Source of the DNA: Balneolales bacterium ANBcel1
GTDB taxonomy: Bacteria; Bacteroidota; Rhodothermia; Balneolales; Natronogracilivirgulaceae
NCBI GenBank assembly: GCA_029688905.1
Contig: JARULB010000007.1
Location: 124,001 to 188,000 of the forward strand
Direction of reading: 5' to 3'
DNA length: 64,000 nucleotides
The translations under genes were made by a program, and so were the position numbers. Of the stretch, positions 8,786-17,090 are shown in pieces. Each line of letters opens with the position of its first letter. Position 1 is the first letter of the stretch. Under the pieces are notes generated by a model. The model ran no database searches and had not been told where the DNA came from. It saw only the letters and a program-made list of their open reading frames with translations.

Positions 8786-10129
8786 ATGAGCTTTTTACAA
8801 GGATCATCGCGGGCCTGGCGAAGGATTATCCGAACAATAGTATACTGGGCTGCAGGGTGCTGGCTGCTTTACGCCGGACTCTCAACTCCCGCTTCCGCAC
8901 AGCAGAACACACTTGCCTTCACAGGGGCGGAAGTAATCACCGTTACCGGAGCGACTTATGAGAACGGAGTACTATTGGTCCGTGACGGGATCATTTTGGA
9001 GGCCGGTTCGGTCGAAACGGTTACCATACCGCCGGATGCCGAAGTCGTTGATGTCACAGGAAAAGTGATCATGCCGGGGCTGGTGGATCCGCACTCTCAT
9101 GTCGGTGAAGGTGATGGCGGCGACCGCTCATCGGCCATGCATCCTGACGTGCGCATCCTGGATACCATCAACCCCGGAAGCGACACTTTTCGAAAAGCGC
9201 TGGCCGGAGGGATTACCTCTGTCAATGTGATGCCGGGATCGGGTCACCTCATAAGCGGCCAGACCGTCTACCTGAAATTGCGCCGCGTGAATACCGTGGA
9301 AGAGATGCTGGTATACGTGGATGAGGAGAACGGGATTTATGGCGGACTCAAGATGGCCAACGGCACAAATCCCCTGCGGCAGCCTCCGTTTCCCGGCACC
9401 CGGGCCAGATCGGCTGCCATGGTAAGGGCTCTGTTTATCCAGGCTATGGAATACCGTGACAGGATGGCCGCGGCGGCATCCGATCCGGAGCGTATGCCCG
9501 ATCGTAACCTGACCCTGGAGACTCTTGTGGAAGTGCTTGACGGCAAGCGGATTGTGCATAACCACACCCATCGCCACGACGATATCCTCACCGCTATCCG
9601 GTTGGCGGATGAATTCGGATACCGCATGGTGTTGCATCATGTTACCGATGCATGGAAAGTGGCGGATGAAATCGCCGCATCCGGATATCCCGCTTCCATT
9701 ATCTACATCGACTCGCCCGGGGGGAAGATGGAGGCGGTTAACCTGCTTCCAAAATCGGCACCCGTTCTAGAGCAAGCTGGTGTTGATTTCGGTTTCCACA
9801 CCGACGACGGCGTTACCGATTCGCGGCTGTTCCTCCGCTCACCGGCATTCGGAATGCGCGAGGGGTTGAGCCACCAGAAAGCCCTTGAATCGGTGACTAT
9901 CGCCAATGCCAGGCAAATGGACATGGAGGATCGGGTCGGCTCCCTGGAAAAAGGCAAGGATGCGGATTTTATCATTTTGTCGGGGGATCCGTTCAGCGTC
10001 TACACCCGGGTGCTGCAAACATGGATCGAAGGAACCAGGGTTTGGGATTATGACGATCCGGAAGATCGCAAATTTGCCACCGGCGGTTACAATGTGTTTA
10101 ACGGCGGCGGCTACGGGCATCACCGTTGA
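8786..10129 (+). CDS. Secreted metal-dependent amidohydrolase (imidazolonepropionase-like family)
   Basis: This protein of about 447 residues has a signal peptide ending near TPASAQQ. The amidohydrolase fold is marked by MPGLVDPHSHVGEG (HxH metal ligands), HNHTHRHDDI and VLHHVTDAW (further His ligands), FHTDDG (the late Asp), and the C-terminal GSLEKGKDADFIILSGDPF. The catalytic metal site therefore looks complete. The substrate cannot be read from sequence; relatives act on cyclic amides or N-acyl/dipeptide bonds. The frame is open upstream to 8591, but the signal peptide begins at the ATG at 8786. A degenerate paralogue follows 102 bases downstream on the same strand. Confidence 0.85.
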   Translation: MSFLQGSSRAWRRIIRTIVYWAAGCWLLYAGLSTPASAQQNTLAFTGAEVITVTGATYENGVLLVRDGIILEAGSVETVTIPPDAEVVDVTGKVIMPGLVDPHSHVGEGDGGDRSSAMHPDVRILDTINPGSDTFRKALAGGITSVNVMPGSGHLISGQTVYLKLRRVNTVEEMLVYVDEENGIYGGLKMANGTNPLRQPPFPGTRARSAAMVRALFIQAMEYRDRMAAAASDPERMPDRNLTLETLVEVLDGKRIVHNHTHRHDDILTAIRLADEFGYRMVLHHVTDAWKVADEIAASGYPASIIYIDSPGGKMEAVNLLPKSAPVLEQAGVDFGFHTDDGVTDSRLFLRSPAFGMREGLSHQKALESVTIANARQMDMEDRVGSLEKGKDADFIILSGDPFSVYTRVLQTWIEGTRVWDYDDPEDRKFATGGYNVFNGGGYGHHR

Positions 10130-10231
10130 CCTCCCCGATCCAACCGCACATGAACACACCTGCCCGGATAATAACCGGTGAATGAACCTCCGCCATCAGA
10201 TACGGCACCATCCATCAGACCATAAACTCCC

Positions 10232-11461
10232 ATGAAGCGTAATATCACCCCTGTCTTGATCGCACTTTCGGCTGCGGCGGTAATAGCGTTTTTTTACCCG
10301 CCTGAACTGAACGCGCAAATTGCGGTAACCGCCGATACCCTGTATACCATGGAAGGTCCGCCTGTTACCAATGGTGTCGTTCTGATACGTGACGGACGCA
10401 TTGAGCAGGCCGGTCGGCGTGACGACCTCGCCATCCCGCAGGGCTACAAGCAATACAATGCACAAGTAGTAACCCCGGGACTTATTGACGCGCGTACTGT
10501 TGTCGGTCTGGCAGGGTATTACAACCAGGACCACGACCAGGATCAGCTTGAGTATTCGCATGCACTGCAACCGGATCTGCGTGCTTTTGACGCGTATAAC
10601 GCACGAGAGGAGTTGGTCGGTTTTCTGCGTCAAAACGGTATCACCACCATGCACACGGGACATGCCCCCGGCGCGGTAATCAGCGGCCAGACCATGATCG
10701 TAAAAACGGTCGGCCATACCATCGACCAGGCCATTATCGACTCGACTACCGCGCTTGCCATCACCCTGGGCTCAACCGTCGGAAACAACTTTGACACACC
10801 CGGCACCAGGGCCAAAGGAGTTGCCATGCTGCGTCAGGAACTCATCAGAGCAAGGGAATACAGTGAAAAACGCGAAAACGAAGATGCGGGCGGCAGGCCC
10901 GGCACGGACCTCAAGCTTGAGGCGCTCGCCGGGATGCTTGAAGGGAAAACCCGTGCGCTTATCACCGCCCAGCGCTCCCAGGATATCATGACGGCGCTTC
11001 GCCTGCGTGACGAGTTCGGATTTCCCCTGATCCTGGATGGTGCCGCGGAATCTTTCATGCTCATTGAAGAGCTTACAACCGCCGATGTGCCGGTACTGAT
11101 CCATCCTACCATGGCCAGAACCAGGGGTGATATGGAAAATGCCGCTTTCGATACCGCTTCAAAACTGGCGGAAGCGGGCATTCTTTTTGCATTTCAAAGC
11201 GGATACGAATCCTATGTCCCGAAAACCCGTGTGGTACTGTTTGAAGCAGCTATTGCTGTTGCAAATGGCTTGAACCGGATTCAGGCACTGGAAGGCCTTA
11301 CGGTCAATCCCGCCGCAATCTTGAATATTTCGGACAGGGTCGGGTCCATTGCCCCCGGCAAGGACGCCGATCTGGTGCTGTTCAACGGCGATCCCTTCGA
11401 ATACACCAGTCGGCCTACGCATGTGATTATCAACGGGGAAGTGGTGTACGAGTTTGAATAA
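10232..11461 (+). CDS. Amidohydrolase-family paralogue lacking the metal ligands (probable pseudoenzyme)
   Basis: This 409-residue secreted protein (signal peptide about 1-29, ending PELNAQI) aligns along its length with the preceding amidohydrolase. Shared landmarks include GVVLIRDGRI, VISGQTMIVK, a long central helix region, and the C-terminal GSIAPGKDADLVLFNGDPF. The expected HxH motif is replaced by LIDARTVVG, the HNHTHRHDDI region by ITAQRSQDI, VLHHVTD by LILDGAAES, and HTDDG by FQSGYES. It is thus unlikely to bind metals the usual way and may be a non-catalytic partner of its neighbour. Its stop codon directly abuts the stop of the convergent kinase gene. Confidence 0.85.
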   Translation: MKRNITPVLIALSAAAVIAFFYPPELNAQIAVTADTLYTMEGPPVTNGVVLIRDGRIEQAGRRDDLAIPQGYKQYNAQVVTPGLIDARTVVGLAGYYNQDHDQDQLEYSHALQPDLRAFDAYNAREELVGFLRQNGITTMHTGHAPGAVISGQTMIVKTVGHTIDQAIIDSTTALAITLGSTVGNNFDTPGTRAKGVAMLRQELIRAREYSEKRENEDAGGRPGTDLKLEALAGMLEGKTRALITAQRSQDIMTALRLRDEFGFPLILDGAAESFMLIEELTTADVPVLIHPTMARTRGDMENAAFDTASKLAEAGILFAFQSGYESYVPKTRVVLFEAAIAVANGLNRIQALEGLTVNPAAILNISDRVGSIAPGKDADLVLFNGDPFEYTSRPTHVIINGEVVYEFE

Positions 11462-13609
11462 TCAGGAAATCGGGAACCGACAGGTAAAGGTACTTCCCTC
11501 TCCCTGTTTGGTTTGGAGCTCAATCGTACCTCCAAGGCGCTCAACGAGCATATGTACGGCGTAGAGTCCCAGACCGGTTGAAGCTTCTCCACCCGTAGGC
11601 TGCGCCGACAGCCGGGCGAACATCTGATACAATTTTTGCCGATCCTCTTCGGAAAAACCCGGACCGGTGTCCGATACCTTCAGCTCCCACCAGTCGCGGT
11701 TTTTCATACCGACTTTTACCGTCACTTTCGCTCCGGCGGGAGAAAATTTTATGGCATTGGAGAACAGGTTATCCAGGATCCGGCTCACATACGGCTCATA
11801 CGTCTGAACCTCCATCGGCTCAGCATCGACGCTCAATTGGATCTCCTTGCTGCGGGCATTGTCACGGTAGCTTTCGACCATACCGGACACCATTTCATCC
11901 ACCCTGGTTGATTTCATTTCGAGGTCTTCGGCCTGTTTCTCAAGAGAATGCACATCCAGAAGGCTGTCGATCAGATGATTCAGCCTGTAAGCTGATTTTC
12001 GGGCCATTTCGAGATACTTCTGCTCTTCTTTATCATGTACAGACTCGGCGACCACATCCAGAAAACCTATAACGCCAAACAGCGGATTTCTGAGGTCATG
12101 GACGATAATGTCGATCAACCGGTCCTTGTCGATGTTCAGCTGTTTAAGATCACTGTTAAGCTCTTCGAGCTGTTTGTTCTTTGAGATTATTTCATCGGAC
12201 TTCAGCTCCAGGTTGTGATAGGTGTTTTCCAGCTTTCTGTGATTGCGGTACATCACTATGAGTAAACCGGCAAAAATCAGCCCGGTGACGACAAGCACAA
12301 CCAGCAGGGTCTGCTGAACCGTACTCAGGCGCTCCCTGTAGTCCAGCTCCTGCCTCAGAATTTCATTTTCGGCTTCCGCCAGATCCACTTCATAGGCTGC
12401 CCTGACCTCTTCAAACTCTTGATCACGCCTGCGCTGGTTCAGAGAATCAGAATACGCCATCACCATTTTGTAGGCTTCGACAGCCTCACTGTAGGCTCCC
12501 TCTGTTTCCATCAACCGGGCCTCCATTTCCCAGCTCTTTGCCGTCATATCCATATTGTCTATCCGTCCGGCTATGGCTCTGGCCTCTCGGATACGCGTCA
12601 AAACCTCGCCATGGCGTTGCGTTTCCATAAGGGCTTCAGCGAGTCCCATGGACAGATACATGATTCCGGGAGGAAAACCGATTTCCCGGCTCATTTCATA
12701 TCCCTGTCGAAAAAAAGAATAGGCCAGGTCCAACTCCCCGGTTTCGAGGTAGACATTTCCGAGATTATAATTATTCTGAGCTACCCGGCTTGTCACCTCC
12801 AGCTCTTCGTTAATTTCGAGGGCGTTCATCAGTGCCAGTACCGCTTCCTCATACCTCTCCAAAAGCTTCAGGGTATTGGCCTGGTTATTGTATATGATAG
12901 CCATGTTGACCTTGTCACCGGCGTCATGGTTCAGTTCCAACGCGCGCTCAAACTCTTCAAGGGCCTTTTCATGATCTCCCTGTCTGTGCAATATCCTGCC
13001 GATATTGTTCCTGATGGTGGCTTCATTTGTCGTGGCCCTCTCCCGCCTGAAAATTTCCAGGGCTTCATAACTGAACTCCAGTGCCTCTGCGGGATTTATC
13101 TCAGACACCAAGCCTCCCCTTGTAGCGTAAACCCGAGCCACAGTCACCGGATCATCCACGTCCGGAATCAGTGCCATGCCCTGTTCAATGGTTTCCAGAG
13201 CTTCCGGGCGCCGGTTCAACCTGTCCAGCGCGAACGTTTTCCGGACCTTCACCATAACGGCCTGCTCCGGAGTGGCATATTCTTCAACGTATTCCAGCGC
13301 CTTCTCCGTGGTTGTCAGGGCTTCATCATACCGCCCGCGATCCATCAGTGCCCTGGAGTAATGGGTGTAAGCTGTTATCAGAGCACTGTAATTATTACGT
13401 GATTTTGCCGTTTCAATAATTTGCACGTATAATGAATCTGCCTCCTCGTAACGGCTTTCAAGCACGAGCACATCCAGGGATTCATTTAACGCGGACAACT
13501 CATCGGCCGCTTCACGGTCTTTGGGAGGATCGTATTGGCAGGATGATAAAATAACAGGCAGCACAACCATTGAGACAACCCAGCATCGGACACCCCAAAA
13601 GTTGATCAT
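11462..13609 (-). CDS. TPR-containing histidine kinase with lipobox-like N-terminus
   Basis: This protein of about 715 residues starts with a hydrophobic segment ending in LSSC (Cys24), a candidate lipobox. About ten TPR-like repeats follow (for example GDHEKALEEFERALEL), then one transmembrane helix (around TLLVVLVVTGLIF), a coiled coil, a HisKA domain with the phospho-acceptor His in VHDLRNP, and a HATPase domain (N box NLFSNAIKF, DTGPGF, STGLGLYAV). The repeats are predicted periplasmic and the kinase cytoplasmic. No response regulator is adjacent on its strand, but the divergent kinase/regulator pair starts about 250 bases away. The frame is open upstream to 13684; 13609 is chosen because the signal sequence starts there and AAGGAAG precedes it. 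Confidence 0.85.
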   Translation of the reverse strand: MINFWGVRCWVVSMVVLPVILSSCQYDPPKDREAADELSALNESLDVLVLESRYEEADSLYVQIIETAKSRNNYSALITAYTHYSRALMDRGRYDEALTTTEKALEYVEEYATPEQAVMVKVRKTFALDRLNRRPEALETIEQGMALIPDVDDPVTVARVYATRGGLVSEINPAEALEFSYEALEIFRRERATTNEATIRNNIGRILHRQGDHEKALEEFERALELNHDAGDKVNMAIIYNNQANTLKLLERYEEAVLALMNALEINEELEVTSRVAQNNYNLGNVYLETGELDLAYSFFRQGYEMSREIGFPPGIMYLSMGLAEALMETQRHGEVLTRIREARAIAGRIDNMDMTAKSWEMEARLMETEGAYSEAVEAYKMVMAYSDSLNQRRRDQEFEEVRAAYEVDLAEAENEILRQELDYRERLSTVQQTLLVVLVVTGLIFAGLLIVMYRNHRKLENTYHNLELKSDEIISKNKQLEELNSDLKQLNIDKDRLIDIIVHDLRNPLFGVIGFLDVVAESVHDKEEQKYLEMARKSAYRLNHLIDSLLDVHSLEKQAEDLEMKSTRVDEMVSGMVESYRDNARSKEIQLSVDAEPMEVQTYEPYVSRILDNLFSNAIKFSPAGAKVTVKVGMKNRDWWELKVSDTGPGFSEEDRQKLYQMFARLSAQPTGGEASTGLGLYAVHMLVERLGGTIELQTKQGEGSTFTCRFPIS

Positions 13610-13858
13610 CTTCCTTATTATATTTGAATACATGTGCATGTAAAATGCAAAATTATCAAGCGCAGATAATCGTTCCGAGCTCAATGATATCTCCTCAGGC
13701 TATCTGTCAACACACAACCGTATGACCCAAAAGGACATTATTGCAAAACCACCCGGCGTAACTTAGTGATACTTGTGGAAAAACAATATCACTTTCTCCA
13801 TTATTACCTTTAAAATAAACGGAAAAGATCTACGGGCAACCTCTCTTCCAATCAGATT

Positions 13859-15541
13859 ATGAATCAGTTCAAATATGTTCGATGGGTATTTCTTGCGATG
13901 GGGCTTGTCGCAATTTTCGGCCTCACCGGCATGAATGTATATTCACTGTATGCCCTGCATGACAATGCCGTGAAAAATTCGGTTGAAAAACAGAAGCGTC
14001 AGATGCTGGAATACAGTGATCAGATCCGCAGCCGGCTGCGATATCCCCGATCCGAGCTATGGCAGCTTGACATGCCCCGCATCAAAAGTACCCTGACCGC
14101 TCCCGACCAGGTGGCAGAGGAACTTGTTCATGCCCTGCAAACTGCAGGTAACGATTCCATTTTCTCTACAATCTACCTCTCACCGGCCGAATGCAGTACC
14201 TGTGACAGGCAGGGTGGCCCCATCTGGAGATACGAACCCGAGTCGGGACGTTTTCATGACGCTCCTGATTACAGCCATCTTGTGAGCGACGGACTGACCA
14301 TGGCAAAAACACGCATGAGTTCACTTATTAATGAGTATCAATGGAATACGCACGTTTTTTTCGATACCCATAACAGCATGACCATTGCGCTTATCCATGT
14401 ACCCGGCCAACAGATTATCGCCTATCTCACTTTTTTGATCGACCGGGAGTATCTGGTGCAACAATATATGAGCCCCAAGCTGCTCCGTTCTTTTGGAGAG
14501 GGAAAGGAGTCCGGTATCGTACTATGGCTTCACGACTGGACAAAAAACGAAGTACTGGCAACCAACGACCCCGGAGTCGACTTCAGCTACCAGAAAGTGG
14601 ACTTCATCCAGAACTTCCCTGACCTGCTCAACGACTGGAATCTGAAAGCGGCGTTTACCGCCAACCCTGACATAGCCGCATCCCGGGCATCCCTGACGCG
14701 CAATCTATTTGTCTTGGGAGGAGCCGTGTTCCTCATCATTGCCGCAATGGCATTTATCTTCTACACCGCGCAAAGAGAGCGGTCGCTGGCCGAACGCCAG
14801 GCGACATTCCTGGCCAATGTGACCCATGAATTGCAAACACCGCTGTCGGTGATTCTTGCCGCCGGGGAGAACCTCTCTGACGGCAGGGTAAACGACTCCG
14901 GGCGCCTGCGATCTTACGGAAAACATATCTACAATGAGTCACTGCGTTTACGGGCCATGATCGAGCGCCTGTTGGATACGGCCAGAGTCAGTACCGGAAA
15001 TATTCAACCCCGGCAAGAATTACTGGATTTATCCCCTTTCACCCGCAGTCTGCTAAAGAGAAAACAGAGCTGGCTGGAAAGCAGCGGAGTCCAGATAACG
15101 TTTGAGGCCGAAGACAAACCTGCCCATATTTACGCGGATCCGGGCGATCTCACCTCATCCATCAGTAATTTGATTGAGAATGCTATTAAATACAGCCCGG
15201 AAGAAAAGTTCCTTGCAATCCGTATATTGCAGAGGAATGGCTCGGTTGACCTGGAAGTGGAAGACCACGGTATCGGCATCCCTAAAAAAGCACAAAAGCA
15301 TATATTCGACAAGTTTTTTCGGGTGGAAGATGCCCTGACGGCAAAGACCAAGGGTCACGGGCTCGGCCTTGCCATCGTTAAAGACCTGGTCAGCCGCAAT
15401 GGCGGATCTGTTCATGTCGCCAGTACTCCAGGGAAAGGATCCACGTTTACCATCCGATTCCCGGCCGGTGCAACCGGCAAATCATCAGAATTTAAAGAAG
15501 ACCAAAAGACTAACGCCCAGGAAACCACCCATGTCTCATAA
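13859..15541 (+). CDS. Membrane sensor histidine kinase
   Basis: This 560-residue kinase has transmembrane helices at about 10-32 and 281-303 enclosing a periplasmic sensor domain of about 250 residues. That domain contains a C-x2-C pair (CSTCDR, residues 112-117). The cytoplasmic part has a HisKA box with His323 in VTHELQTPLS, then a HATPase with NLIENAIKYS, DHGIGIP and GHGLGLAIV. It should phosphorylate the OmpR-type regulator encoded downstream, whose start lies inside this gene's last 11 bases. The signal is unknown; the cysteine pair suggests a redox or metal input but is not proof. Confidence 0.92.
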   Translation: MNQFKYVRWVFLAMGLVAIFGLTGMNVYSLYALHDNAVKNSVEKQKRQMLEYSDQIRSRLRYPRSELWQLDMPRIKSTLTAPDQVAEELVHALQTAGNDSIFSTIYLSPAECSTCDRQGGPIWRYEPESGRFHDAPDYSHLVSDGLTMAKTRMSSLINEYQWNTHVFFDTHNSMTIALIHVPGQQIIAYLTFLIDREYLVQQYMSPKLLRSFGEGKESGIVLWLHDWTKNEVLATNDPGVDFSYQKVDFIQNFPDLLNDWNLKAAFTANPDIAASRASLTRNLFVLGGAVFLIIAAMAFIFYTAQRERSLAERQATFLANVTHELQTPLSVILAAGENLSDGRVNDSGRLRSYGKHIYNESLRLRAMIERLLDTARVSTGNIQPRQELLDLSPFTRSLLKRKQSWLESSGVQITFEAEDKPAHIYADPGDLTSSISNLIENAIKYSPEEKFLAIRILQRNGSVDLEVEDHGIGIPKKAQKHIFDKFFRVEDALTAKTKGHGLGLAIVKDLVSRNGGSVHVASTPGKGSTFTIRFPAGATGKSSEFKEDQKTNAQETTHVS

Positions 15542-16238
15542 AAATCCGGTCATCATGATCGTCGAGGATGAGCCCAGTTTAATTTTCACACTGCGCGACA
15601 CCCTTGAAAACGAAGGCTATGACACTATTGTAGCAGAGAACGGAAGCAAGGCTCTCGAAATGCTTCAGGAGCAGAAACCAGATCTGATGATACTGGATAT
15701 CATGCTCCCCGGTTTAAGCGGATTCGATGTCTGTCAAAAGGTGCGGGAACGCAAACTGACATTTCCAATCATCATTCTCACGGCCCGTGATCAGGAGATC
15801 GACAAGGTAACCGGATTGAATATTGGCGCAGACGACTACATCACAAAACCGTTTGGTGTGAAAGAGCTGCTGGCCAGAATCAAGGCCCGGCTTAGAAGAA
15901 CTGACTCCAAACCCTTGCGCAACAGTGATATCATTTCACTTGGGGACATTCAAATTGATCTCAACGCCTCCAGCGTAAGCCGCCCAGATGGCAATATGGA
16001 GCTAACAACAAGAGAGGTGGAACTGCTGCGCTTTCTTGCGTCATGGCCAAATGAACCGGTTACCCGCAAATCATTGCTCGAAAATGTCTGGCGATACGAA
16101 CACAGTTCCAACACCCGAACCGTTGATGTCCATATTTCCAAACTCCGGTCTAAAATCGAACTGCAACCCGATGATCCCCGTTACCTGGTTACGATGCATG
16201 GGGTTGGTTATATGCTAAAGATGCAACAAAACGGATAA
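15531..16238 (+). CDS. OmpR/PhoB-family response regulator
   Basis: This protein of about 235 residues has a receiver domain (acidic pair in IVEDEPS, phospho-acceptor Asp in MILDIMLPG, TAR threonine, Lys in YITKPFG) and a C-terminal winged-helix trans_reg_C domain (LTTREVELLRFLA, NTRTVDVHISKLR, TMHGVGYML). It is a transcription factor activated by the kinase encoded just upstream. The ATG at 15531 is chosen because the receiver begins directly after it, giving an 11-base overlap with the kinase gene. Its last 50 bases overlap the convergent FMN reductase gene. Confidence 0.93.
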   Translation: MSHKNPVIMIVEDEPSLIFTLRDTLENEGYDTIVAENGSKALEMLQEQKPDLMILDIMLPGLSGFDVCQKVRERKLTFPIIILTARDQEIDKVTGLNIGADDYITKPFGVKELLARIKARLRRTDSKPLRNSDIISLGDIQIDLNASSVSRPDGNMELTTREVELLRFLASWPNEPVTRKSLLENVWRYEHSSNTRTVDVHISKLRSKIELQPDDPRYLVTMHGVGYMLKMQQNG

Positions 16239-16752
16239 AACCCTTCACCTGGCTCTCGAGCAGTTCTGCCACCATCTTGTCCTTGATTCCCTCATCTTCG
16301 CTAAAGTTGTTCCTGACTCTCTGGATAAATACTCTCTCCGGATAGTTGTGGGCATTCCGATACGAACAGACCATTTGAAGCTGTTCCACCGCTCTGAGTG
16401 CCCCGAATGCTCCCGCCGCTTCACCAACAAAGGCGATCGGTTTCTTGTCAAACGCCTCGGGGAAAGGTAGATAGTCAATAAACACCTTGAGGATACCCGG
16501 GAATGAACCGTTGTACTCCGGGATCACCATTACAATCCCGTCGGCTTCCAGCACTCGATTCCGAAACGCCTCCACCTCAGGCAGAGACTGTCCATATTTG
16601 CCCCCGGCCACTTCTCCAAGAGGAAACTCTTCGAGGCTAATAACCCTCGCCTCCACACCATGGGCTTCATACAGTGGTTTGATGTGGTTGGCAACTTTAA
16701 GCGCCTGTGATCCGGGACGGTCGGTCCCACTAAGTATTGCTATGGTATTCAT
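16189..16752 (-). CDS. NADPH-dependent FMN reductase-like flavoprotein
   Basis: This 187-residue flavodoxin-fold protein has the NAD(P)H:FMN reductase pattern: an N-terminal beta strand and loop (MNTIAILSGTDRPGS, FMN phosphate site), IVMVIPEYNGSFPG (FMN-binding motif), and FVGEAAGAFGALRA. Related enzymes reduce quinones, azo compounds or chromate with NAD(P)H and are cytoplasmic. The gene is convergent with the response regulator gene, and the two coding regions overlap tail to tail by 50 bases. The last residues (LAYNQPHAS) are thus encoded antisense to the regulator's C-terminus. Confidence 0.88.
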   Translation of the reverse strand: MNTIAILSGTDRPGSQALKVANHIKPLYEAHGVEARVISLEEFPLGEVAGGKYGQSLPEVEAFRNRVLEADGIVMVIPEYNGSFPGILKVFIDYLPFPEAFDKKPIAFVGEAAGAFGALRAVEQLQMVCSYRNAHNYPERVFIQRVRNNFSEDEGIKDKMVAELLESQVKGFIRFVASLAYNQPHAS

Positions 16753-17090
16753 TGCTTTCGTGGATTGATGTTCGTTTTGATATCGAGCCGGTGCTTCTCT
16801 GAAAGTAATGCCTTTTCATAATACCTGCATTAAAACTTCACCCCAGGCAGCACCGACAACTTAACGTGCAAGCACCTCCATATCATTCATTCTGAGAGCT
16901 AAAAAAACACCTGTTTTAAAAGCGCTTTTCTAAACCAATAAAGCTTATTATTTTAATTAATAGCATGATTAAGATAATTTTATATTGCATTTTTTAATTT
17001 TTGCCTTACTTTTTAACGCAACAAGGCGATAAGCTTTTATTAAGACAAAGAGCACGGAAACCCAAAAAACCATAATCAAACAGAATACTT
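16753..17090. other. AT-rich divergent promoter region (FMN reductase / amt)
   Basis: These 338 bases become strongly AT-rich from about 16910. A 12-base palindrome, AAAAGCGCTTTT (16918-16929), lies about 165 bases upstream of the ammonium transporter start and is a candidate operator. I see no sigma-54 GG-N10-GC element and no coding sequence. Confidence 0.4.
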
